A DNA stretch of 64,000 nucleotides, from contig NZ_SNVV01000003.1 of the NCBI RefSeq assembly GCF_004361735.1, positions 62,001-126,000 on the forward strand, in the 5' to 3' direction. This stretch comes from Azoarcus indigens (lineage in GTDB: Bacteria; Pseudomonadota; Gammaproteobacteria; Burkholderiales; Rhodocyclaceae). The notes beneath the pieces were generated by a model. That model did no database searches and had not been told where the DNA came from. It worked only from the letters and a program-made list of their open reading frames with translations. How positions within the stretch are numbered: the first letter of the stretch is position 1; the number at the start of each line of letters is the position of its first letter. Positions 26,425 to 32,715 of the stretch are shown here, one piece after another. A program made the translations under genes and the position numbers.

Positions 26425-26847
26425 TCAAGGCAGGCGGCGCAGTCCCTGGCCCGCCGGCTCGGGGATGACGGGCGCGGCGATGCGCAGGGAGCCACCGCCT
26501 CCCCGTATCAGCACACCCGCGCCGCTCACCTCTGCCAGTGACCAGCCGGGTGACAGCTGCTCGCCGGCCTCGTAGGCGCGCGGCGGCGCATCGCCCACCA
26601 CCAGCAGGGCGACCGCCTTGCCTTCGCGCTGGATGATGCCCTGCACCGCCACGTCGACGCCGGCACCGCCGCCGAACCAGCCAGCCAGCGCACCGCCGGC
26701 CGGATCGTGCCGCTCCGCCGCCTGGACCGCCGGCGGCAGCGGCGGCACCGGTTGCAGCAGCCTTTCGCCCCACGGCAGCACGCCCGCCGCCACCGCCGCG
26801 AAGCCCAGGGCATGCGCTGCGCATGCCATCGCCCTCTCCTTGTCCAT
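26425..26847 (-). CDS. gspC: Short T2SS inner-membrane protein GspC (HxcP-like)
   Basis: 140 aa from the ATG at 26847 (a GTG directly before it is an alternative). AGGAGG sits 7 nt upstream. One N-terminal membrane helix (about 8-27, HALGFAAVAAGVLP), a Pro-rich linker, then a homology-region (HR) domain at about 60-130: VAVQGIIQREGKAVALLVVG, then SPGWSLAEVSGAGVLIRGGG. In T2SS this domain links the inner-membrane platform (GspL-M) to the secretin N0 domain. There is no PDZ or coiled-coil C-terminal domain, so it is about half the usual GspC length. It is divergent from gspHIJ, with a 133-bp shared promoter region. The assignment rests on the HR pattern plus T2SS context. Confidence 0.65.
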   Translation of the reverse strand: MDKERAMACAAHALGFAAVAAGVLPWGERLLQPVPPLPPAVQAAERHDPAGGALAGWFGGGAGVDVAVQGIIQREGKAVALLVVGDAPPRAYEAGEQLSPGWSLAEVSGAGVLIRGGGGSLRIAAPVIPEPAGQGLRRLP

Positions 26848-26918
26848 CACCCGCCCTCCTCTCCTGTGTTACGCCGGAAGTATGGATCGCCCAGGACATG
26901 TAGCAGGTCCGTATTGGA

Positions 26919-26952
26919 TTTTCATTTCAGCATCACACTCGGCGAATAGCAT
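26919..26952 (+). promoter_or_regulatory. Weak putative PhoB box and -10 upstream of gspHIJ
   Basis: TTTTCAT-TTCA-GCATCAC (26919-26936) has the 7-4-7 layout and AT-rich spacer of a Pho box, with about 5/7 and 4/7 half-site matches. After exactly 10 nt comes TAGCAT (26947-26952) as a possible -10. It lies 29 nt before the gspH ATG. The individual match is weak; it gains weight only from repeating the spacing seen at both vreA-like genes. Confidence 0.35.
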
Positions 26953-26980
26953 CGAAGCTCCCCTTCTCCGGTGCCGGAAG

Positions 26981-27475
26981 ATGCGCCAGCCCGAGTCCCG
27001 CTCCCACACGCAGCATGGCTTCACGCTGATAGAGCTGATGCTGGTGCTGGTGATCATCGGCATCGCCACCGCGGCCATCGGCGTCGCCGTCAGGCCAACG
27101 CCCGGCGCGGCGCTGCGGCAGGACGCGCTGGATCTGGCACGCCGGCTGATCGCCGCCCAGAACGAGGCGCGCATCGACGGCCGCCTCATTGCCTGGGTGG
27201 CGGACGAACAGGGCTACCGCTTCATGCGCGGCACCTGGCGCGGCACCGAAGGCAGCGCCATTCCCTCGCCCAGCCTGGCGGGCGAGCTGGACGCCTTCGC
27301 CGATGACGAAATCCTGCGCCCCCGGCGCTGGAGCGAGCCCCCCACCGAGGTCAGCCCCACCGGCCCGCTGCGCCTGAGCCCGGAGTGGATCGCCGTGCCG
27401 CTGACGCTGCAGCTCCGCAGCGGTTCCGCCACCGCCCGCATCGTTCTCGATGCCGGCGGCTACCGGGTGGAGTAG
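26981..27475 (+). CDS. gspH: T2SS minor pseudopilin GspH
   Basis: 164 aa from the ATG at 26981; the upstream open frame is non-coding and overlaps gspC in antisense. The prepilin signature QHGFTLIELMLVLVIIGIAT at residues about 11-30 has the Gly before the cleavage site and Glu at +5. A long N-terminal helix and a beta-rich C-terminus follow (GSATARIVLDAGGYRVE). Size and position (first of H-I-J) fit GspH of the pseudopilus tip. It is followed by gspI after 2 nt. A prepilin peptidase is needed for processing; none is encoded in the window, so a type IV pilus PilD elsewhere presumably serves. Confidence 0.88.
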   Translation: MRQPESRSHTQHGFTLIELMLVLVIIGIATAAIGVAVRPTPGAALRQDALDLARRLIAAQNEARIDGRLIAWVADEQGYRFMRGTWRGTEGSAIPSPSLAGELDAFADDEILRPRRWSEPPTEVSPTGPLRLSPEWIAVPLTLQLRSGSATARIVLDAGGYRVE

Positions 27476-27477
27476 CC

Positions 27478-27852
27478 ATGCGTACCCGCGGCGGTAGCGG
27501 CTTCACCCTGATCGAAGTCCTCATCGCCCTGGCCATCGCCAGCGTCGCCCTCGCCGCCTTCATGCGCCTCACCGGCCTGACCACCAGCAACCTGGGCCTG
27601 CTGGAGCAGCAGACGCTCGCCATGCTGTCGGCCGAGAACGCCCTGGCCGAACTGCAGCTCAGGCGGCCCTTGCCGGCGCCGGGCAACTATTCGGAGCGCT
27701 GCCCGCAGGCCGGGCTGCGCCTGGTCTGCTCGCTGCGGATCGCCCCGGCGGTGCAAGGCATGCGGGAAGTCGGCGTCGAGGTCCGGCTCGAAGCCGGCGG
27801 CGGCCGCTATCTGGCGGCACTGCAGACGCGGCTGGTGGACGACAGGCAGTGA
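27478..27852 (+). CDS. gspI: T2SS minor pseudopilin GspI
   Basis: 124 aa, usual GspI length. Prepilin signature GSGFTLIEVLIALAIASVAL at the N-terminus with Glu at +5, then a globular domain with two Cys (ERCPQAGLRLVCSL) about 10 residues apart that may pair. Forms the tip complex with GspJ and GspK. Starts 2 nt after the gspH stop, and its stop overlaps the gspJ GTG start by 4 nt, so the three genes are translationally coupled. Confidence 0.9.
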   Translation: MRTRGGSGFTLIEVLIALAIASVALAAFMRLTGLTTSNLGLLEQQTLAMLSAENALAELQLRRPLPAPGNYSERCPQAGLRLVCSLRIAPAVQGMREVGVEVRLEAGGGRYLAALQTRLVDDRQ

Positions 27853-28538
27853 AAGCGCCCATTTCGTCCCTTCCGCCGGCCCGCCCGGATGGCTTCACCC
27901 TGATCGAGGTCATGGTCGCCATCCTCATCATGGCCACGCTGAGCCTGATCACCTGGCGCAGCCTGGACGGCATCGCCCGCGCCAACGACCGCCTGGAAGA
28001 ACGCAGCCGGGAGAGCATGCGGCTGATGCGGGCGCTGCAGCAGATCGAACGCGACCTCGCCCTGCACGCCACCACCGAGCTGGCCGCCAGCGAAGCGTTG
28101 GTGGACGGTGGCCGCCGCGGCAACAGCCGCAGCGGGCGGCGGGCGCTGGAAACCCATGCCAGCCTGCTGCCGCCCGCGCTGCAGGTACGGCGGCAGATTG
28201 CCTTGCCTTTCCACCTCGAAGTCGTGCGCAGTGCCCCCACCCTGCCGGGCGAATGGCTGCGGGCGCAGTGGTGGCTGCAGGGCGGCATCCTCTACCGCGC
28301 CGCGGGCGCGCCCAGCCACAGCGCCCCGCTGGCGGCACCGACCGCGGCCGACCGTGTCGCGGTACTGGAGGATGTGGCCTCCTTCGAGCTGCGCGCCTGG
28401 TCGCCCGGCCAGGGCTGGCGCAACCTGCCCAGCGCCGAACGCCTTTCGTTGCCATCCAGCGGCGTGGAAATCCTGCTGGGCGTGCGCGGACCGGATGGCG
28501 AGGTCAGGAACTACCGCCGGGTTGTACTGCTGAACTGA
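27849..28538 (+). CDS. gspJ: T2SS minor pseudopilin GspJ
   Basis: 229 aa from a GTG overlapping the gspI stop. Prepilin signature PDGFTLIEVMVAILIMATLS (about 14-33) with Glu at +5. The globular domain includes the usual GspJ features LAFHLEVV-like and LRAQWWLQGGILYR strands and the terminal VRNYRRVVLLN strand. Part of the pseudopilus tip. It is the last plus-strand gene of the gspHIJ unit and converges on the DING-like gene, with a strong hairpin between. Confidence 0.88.
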   Translation: MKAPISSLPPARPDGFTLIEVMVAILIMATLSLITWRSLDGIARANDRLEERSRESMRLMRALQQIERDLALHATTELAASEALVDGGRRGNSRSGRRALETHASLLPPALQVRRQIALPFHLEVVRSAPTLPGEWLRAQWWLQGGILYRAAGAPSHSAPLAAPTAADRVAVLEDVASFELRAWSPGQGWRNLPSAERLSLPSSGVEILLGVRGPDGEVRNYRRVVLLN

Positions 28539-28589
28539 GCGCGGCACTTCCTGCCCAGCTTCCCCAGTCGGACGACGGCCGCCGCATGG

Positions 28590-28619
28590 AAAAGGCCGGG
28601 CAGGTTTCCCCGCCCGGCC
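28590..28619 (-). terminator. Intrinsic terminator of the DING/PstS-like gene
   Basis: Perfect 8-bp stem GGCCGGGC / GCCCGGCC (28594-28601, 28612-28619) with a 10-nt loop. On the minus strand it is followed directly by TTTT. It begins about 57 nt after the DING-like stop. On the plus strand there is no T-run, so for gspJ it is at best a partial terminator. Confidence 0.7.
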
Positions 28620-28675
28620 TCCGCCGCCTTGCTCAGGCTCCCTTCATCCCGCCATGGCGGCTTCTTTCAGACCGC

Positions 28676-29788
28676 TTACGGACGACCGGCGGTACCGCAG
28701 GTGCTGCTGTTGCCGATGCTGGTGCTGCTGCTGCTCAGGAAGGCCGCTTCGATCGCATCGTTCCAGGCCAGGGGCAGCTTGACGAAGTTGTGCTGGTCGA
28801 TCGCGTTCGCCGCAACTTCACGGTTGAGGTCGTTGAGATCGTTCAGGAAATCAACGATGTCATCCTTGATCGCGCTCGACTGATAGCACTGGGCCACCAG
28901 CAGGTAGGTCAGGCCGAAGATCGGGTAGGAACTCGCCGGCTTGGAGTAGGCAGGGGCCCAGGCGAGCGGGTTGCCATACTGGGCCGCGGCCGGGGCGGCC
29001 GGCAGAGCGGCTTGGATGGAAGCGGCATCCGGCAGGTAGCCGTTGATCTTGGCCACGACCGCGTTGTTGGTGCCGAGGTAGTCCGAATCCGGGCTCAGGT
29101 AGGCAGTGCGGCCATCGGTCGCCATCGCGGCCTTCACGCCACTGCTGCCGGAGGCGGCCACCCAGTGGCTGGGAATGCTGCCCACGGCGCCAGCCACCAC
29201 GGTGGCGAAGTTGTTGGAGACGGTGAAGCCGGAGGTCGGGCAAGCAGCCACCAGGTAGCGGGAAAACAATTCAGTGGTGCCGCTGTTGTCGGAGCGATAG
29301 ACCACCGCGACGGGCGTGGTGTCGCTGGTGCCCCGTACTTGACCCCAGGTCTGGCCACCGGTGGTGTTCGAGTAGATGGCGCAGACCTTGGCATCGCTCA
29401 GGTCCAGGTTGGAGATACCACTGCGCTTGTACGGCAGCACCACCGAGGTCGCCACCACCGGGATCTGGGCGATGCGGCCCCAGGCGGTGAGGTGGGCGGA
29501 AAGGTAGGAGCTCAGCTCTGTCGAGGTGAGGGCGGAGTCGCTGCCGGCGAAATGCACCGAACCGGAACCGCCGAAGCCGGCTGCGTTGTTGTTCAGGAAG
29601 GCCGTCTTGCCGGTGCCGCTACCGGTGCCGGTGTAGGTGAAGTTGGCCGGCAGGATGTCGGCGTACAGCTCTTGCGGCAGCGTCGCGCCACCACCCACCA
29701 CGGTTTGCGCGGCGGCGGAGCCGGCCATGGCCGACAGCGCGGACACAACGACGGCAGACAGCAGCTTGGCTTTCAAATTCGCGTTCAT
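28676..29788 (-). CDS. DING/PstS-like secreted phosphate-binding protein
   Basis: 370 aa with AGGAG 7 nt before the ATG. Signal peptide 1-28 (cleavage AAA|QT). The mature N-terminus VVGGGATLPQELY resembles the DING-protein start. PstS-type phosphate-loop motifs follow in order: TGTGSGTGKTAF, FAGSDSALT and YRSDNSGTTELFSRYL. No PstCAB permease is nearby, so it is not a conventional uptake component. It lies directly after the gspG-F operon, and DING proteins are reported substrates of Hxc-type T2SS in Pseudomonas (recall), so it is a good candidate cargo. A weak PhoB-box promoter precedes it and an intrinsic terminator follows. Rows within it run near 60% GC, clearly below the neighbouring gsp genes, suggesting either separate origin or expression-related codon use. 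Confidence 0.85.
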   Translation of the reverse strand: MNANLKAKLLSAVVVSALSAMAGSAAAQTVVGGGATLPQELYADILPANFTYTGTGSGTGKTAFLNNNAAGFGGSGSVHFAGSDSALTSTELSSYLSAHLTAWGRIAQIPVVATSVVLPYKRSGISNLDLSDAKVCAIYSNTTGGQTWGQVRGTSDTTPVAVVYRSDNSGTTELFSRYLVAACPTSGFTVSNNFATVVAGAVGSIPSHWVAASGSSGVKAAMATDGRTAYLSPDSDYLGTNNAVVAKINGYLPDAASIQAALPAAPAAAQYGNPLAWAPAYSKPASSYPIFGLTYLLVAQCYQSSAIKDDIVDFLNDLNDLNREVAANAIDQHNFVKLPLAWNDAIEAAFLSSSSTSIGNSSTCGTAGRP

Positions 29789-29895
29789 TGGAAACTCCTT
29801 GCGTATGACCCATCAGGAAGAAATGAACCCACTCGGAGGCTGCCCGGCTCGCACACCGTTTCGCCCCGTCCGCCGCCCTCGGTGGCGGCGGATTC

Positions 29896-29929
29896 ATTCT
29901 GTCCAATGCCCGTGACATGGATCTGAAGG
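29896..29929 (-). promoter_or_regulatory. Putative PhoB box upstream of the DING/PstS-like gene
   Basis: Minus strand CCTTCAG-ATCC-ATGTCAC (29929-29912), 7-4-7 layout with about 4/7 and 6/7 half-site matches. After 10 nt comes CAGAAT (29901-29896) as a possible -10. It sits in the 201-bp gap between gspF and the DING-like gene, about 110 nt before the ATG. Phosphate control of a phosphate-binding protein would make sense, but the first half-site is weak. Confidence 0.4.
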
Positions 29930-29989
29930 AATTCCGGGAACATAAATCCGTGGACGCCCGAGTCCTTGTTCCGCAAGTTCCTGATTGCT

Positions 29990-31192
29990 TCACTGCACCA
30001 TCTGGTTGAGCTCCATGATGGGCATCAGCACCGCCAGCACGATCAGCATCACCACACCGCCCATGGCCAGGATCATCAGCGGCTCCAGCAGCGCGGTCAG
30101 GCGGGTGGCGCGTCGCTCCAGGTCGCGGGAGAGATTCGCCGCCGCGCGGTCCAGCATCGGGGTTAAGGCCCCCGTTTTCTCGCCGCTCGCCACCAGGTGG
30201 ATCAGATTAGAAGGAAAAATTTTCTGTGCCTTCAGCGCCACTGCCAGCGGCGCGCCTTCCTTCACCCGGGCGGTGGCATCCTGCACCGCCTGCCTGAGTT
30301 TCTCGTTGCCCAGGGTCTGGCGCGCCGCTTCCAGGGCGCGCAGCAGCGGCACCCCGGCGTCCATCAGGATCGCCAGGGTGGAAGCGAAACGGGCGGTATT
30401 CACTCCCAGCGCGAAGCGGCCCACCATCGGCAAGCCGAGCACGCGGCTGTGCCAGCGCAAGCGCCTGCCCTCGTCGCGCTGGGAATGGCGCCAGGCGGCG
30501 AAGCCGCCGATCAATGCCAGCGCCGCCAGCCAGCCCCATTCGCGGACGAAGGCGCTGGCCGCCAGCATCAGCCGGGTGATCAAGGGCAGTTCCTGGCGCG
30601 CCTGGGAGAAGGCGCCAATGACCTGCGGCACCACATAGCCGAGCAGGAAGACGACGATGCAGGCGGAAACGAGGGCGACCACCGCCGGATAGATGAAGGC
30701 GGTGAGTATCTTGCTCCGCAGGCCGTCCCGCCCCTCCAGGTAGTCGGCCAGGCGTTCCATGACGCGGGCGAGGTCGCCGGCATCCTCGCCGGCGCCCACC
30801 AGGGCGCGGTAGATGGGCGGGAAATCCCGCGGCCGCTCGCCCAGCGCATCCACCAGCCGCATGCCGGCGCGCACATGCCCGCAGACCGCCTCCAGCGCCT
30901 CGGCCACCGGTTTGCGCTCCGCCTGCTCCACGGTGGCGACCAGCGCCGACTCCAGCGGCAGGTGGGCGCCCAGCAAGCTGGCCAGCTCGCGCGTCGCCCA
31001 GCACAGGTCGGCGGCGCTCAGGCGCGGGCTTAGCCAGATGTTACCGGCGCCGGCGGGCGCAGCCCTCACCTCCAGCGGCGTCAAGCCGCGTTCCCGCAGC
31101 TGGGTTCGCAGCGCGCGTGCGCTGTCGGCCTCGCCCAGGCCGCTGCGGATGGCGCCGGCGGCGTCGGCGGCTTCGAAGCGGAAGCGGGGCAT
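29990..31192 (-). CDS. gspF: T2SS inner-membrane platform protein GspF
   Basis: 400 aa from the ATG at 31192 (MPRFRFEA start, with GGGAGG just upstream). Two GspF/PilC-type helical domains: about 65-190 (LASLLGAHLPLESALVATVE, then YRALVGAGEDAGDLARVMER) and about 265-390 (FASTLAILMDAGVPLLRALE, then LIHLVASGEKTGALTPMLDR). Transmembrane helices lie near 165-190, 215-240 and 370-395. It forms the inner-membrane platform on which GspE acts. It lies 13 nt after gspE and is the last gene of the minus-strand gspG-K-L-M-D-E-F unit. Confidence 0.95.
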   Translation of the reverse strand: MPRFRFEAADAAGAIRSGLGEADSARALRTQLRERGLTPLEVRAAPAGAGNIWLSPRLSAADLCWATRELASLLGAHLPLESALVATVEQAERKPVAEALEAVCGHVRAGMRLVDALGERPRDFPPIYRALVGAGEDAGDLARVMERLADYLEGRDGLRSKILTAFIYPAVVALVSACIVVFLLGYVVPQVIGAFSQARQELPLITRLMLAASAFVREWGWLAALALIGGFAAWRHSQRDEGRRLRWHSRVLGLPMVGRFALGVNTARFASTLAILMDAGVPLLRALEAARQTLGNEKLRQAVQDATARVKEGAPLAVALKAQKIFPSNLIHLVASGEKTGALTPMLDRAAANLSRDLERRATRLTALLEPLMILAMGGVVMLIVLAVLMPIMELNQMVQ

Positions 31193-31205
31193 GCTCCCTC
31201 CCCGT

Positions 31206-32672
31206 TCAGGCGTCGCGGGTGACGCGCAGGATCTCCTCGGCCGAGGTGATTCCCGCGCGCACCCAGCGCTGGCCATCGTCGCGCATGGTGCGCATGCCGT
31301 GCCGCCGGGCCGCCGCGCGCATCGCCTGTTCGTCTCCGCCCTCGTGGATCAGGCGGCGGACGTCGTCATGGATGACGAAGAGCTCATGGATGCCGGTGCG
31401 CCCCTTGAAGCCGCTGTGGTTGCAGGCCGGGCAACCCACCGGCAGGTAATGCACGCCGCCCTCTGCCCCCTCCTCGCTAGGCCGCCGGCATTCCGGGCAC
31501 AGCTTGCGCACCAGGCGCTGGGCCAGCACGCCGAGCAGCGAGGACGACAGCAGGAAGGGCTCCACCCCCATGTCGGTCATGCGGGTCACCGCCGAGATCG
31601 CATCGTTGGTATGCAGCGAGGCCAGCACGCCGTGGCCGGTGAGCGAGGCCTGCACCGCGATCTGGGCGGTCTCCAGGTCGCGGATCTCGCCGATCATGAT
31701 GTTGTCCGGGTCCTGCCGCAGCGCGGCGCGCAGGGCGGCGCCAAAGCTCATGCCGATGCGGCTGTGCACCGGGATCTGGTTGATGCCCGGCAGGTCGTAT
31801 TCCACCGGGTCTTCGACAGTGAGGATGTTGCTGGTGTCGCGGTCGAGCTGGCCGAGGGCGGCGTACAGCGTGGTGGTCTTGCCGCTGCCGGTGGGGCCGG
31901 TGACCAGCACGATGCCGTGGGGCTGGCGTATCAGCCGGGTCAGCTCGTCCAGGGTGTCCGGTGCGAGGCCGAGGCGCTCCAGCCGCAGGCGGCCGGCGTC
32001 CTTCTCCAACAAGCGCAGCACCGCGCGTTCGCCATGCACCGTGGGCACGGTGGACACCCGCAGGTCGATGGCGCGCCCGCCCACCCGCAGGGCGATGCGG
32101 CCATCCTGCGGCGTGCGTTTCTCGGCGATGTCCAGCTGCGACATGATCTTGATGCGGGAGATCAGCGCCGCATGCAGGCCCTTGCGCGGGCTGACGACGT
32201 CGCGCAGCGTGCCATCCACCCGGTAGCGCACCACCGAATGGGTCTCGAAGGCTTCGAAATGCACGTCGCTGGCGCCGTCGCGCGCGGCCTGCGCCAGCAG
32301 GGCGTTGATCATGCGGATCACCGGCGCATCGTCCTGCGCGTCCAGCAGATCGGTCACCGCCGGCATGTCGTGCATCAGGCGCTCCAGGTCCACCTCGCTC
32401 TCGGCGGCGCCCACCACTTCGGCGGCGCCGCTTTCCGCCTGCAGGCTGTCGAGCAGGGCATCCATCTCAGCCTCGCCGATCTCGCGCCAGCGGCGCAGGC
32501 CGGTGCGGCGGGCCGCCTCGGCCACTGCCCAACCCGGCGTGCGGGCGGTACATAGCAGGCAGGGTTCGCCGCCGGCCGCCTCATCCCGGCCGGGCGCGAT
32601 CCGCTGCGCCCGCGCCCAGGGCGCCGGCAGGGCGGGCGGGGCCTTCGCCACCGCAGGGTCGCGCACATTCAT
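31206..32672 (-). CDS. gspE: T2SS secretion ATPase GspE
   Basis: 488 aa from the ATG at 32672, marked by GGAGG about 8 nt upstream; a 16-codon open frame overlapping the gspD stop ends over this ATG. N-terminal GspL-binding region (about 30-110), then the ATPase core with Walker A GPTGSGKTTT (about 240-250), Asp box, Walker B DNIMIGEIRDLETAQIA, and His box LASLHTNDAISAVTRM. The zinc-binding tetracysteine CM domain shows CPEC and CPAC about 18 residues apart. Complete and of normal length. It powers pseudopilus assembly at the GspL-F platform. Confidence 0.96.
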   Translation of the reverse strand: MNVRDPAVAKAPPALPAPWARAQRIAPGRDEAAGGEPCLLCTARTPGWAVAEAARRTGLRRWREIGEAEMDALLDSLQAESGAAEVVGAAESEVDLERLMHDMPAVTDLLDAQDDAPVIRMINALLAQAARDGASDVHFEAFETHSVVRYRVDGTLRDVVSPRKGLHAALISRIKIMSQLDIAEKRTPQDGRIALRVGGRAIDLRVSTVPTVHGERAVLRLLEKDAGRLRLERLGLAPDTLDELTRLIRQPHGIVLVTGPTGSGKTTTLYAALGQLDRDTSNILTVEDPVEYDLPGINQIPVHSRIGMSFGAALRAALRQDPDNIMIGEIRDLETAQIAVQASLTGHGVLASLHTNDAISAVTRMTDMGVEPFLLSSSLLGVLAQRLVRKLCPECRRPSEEGAEGGVHYLPVGCPACNHSGFKGRTGIHELFVIHDDVRRLIHEGGDEQAMRAAARRHGMRTMRDDGQRWVRAGITSAEEILRVTRDA

Positions 32673-32715
32673 GCGGACACCTCCGCGAGGCGCTGCGGCA
32701 GTCGCGGCCGGAAGC

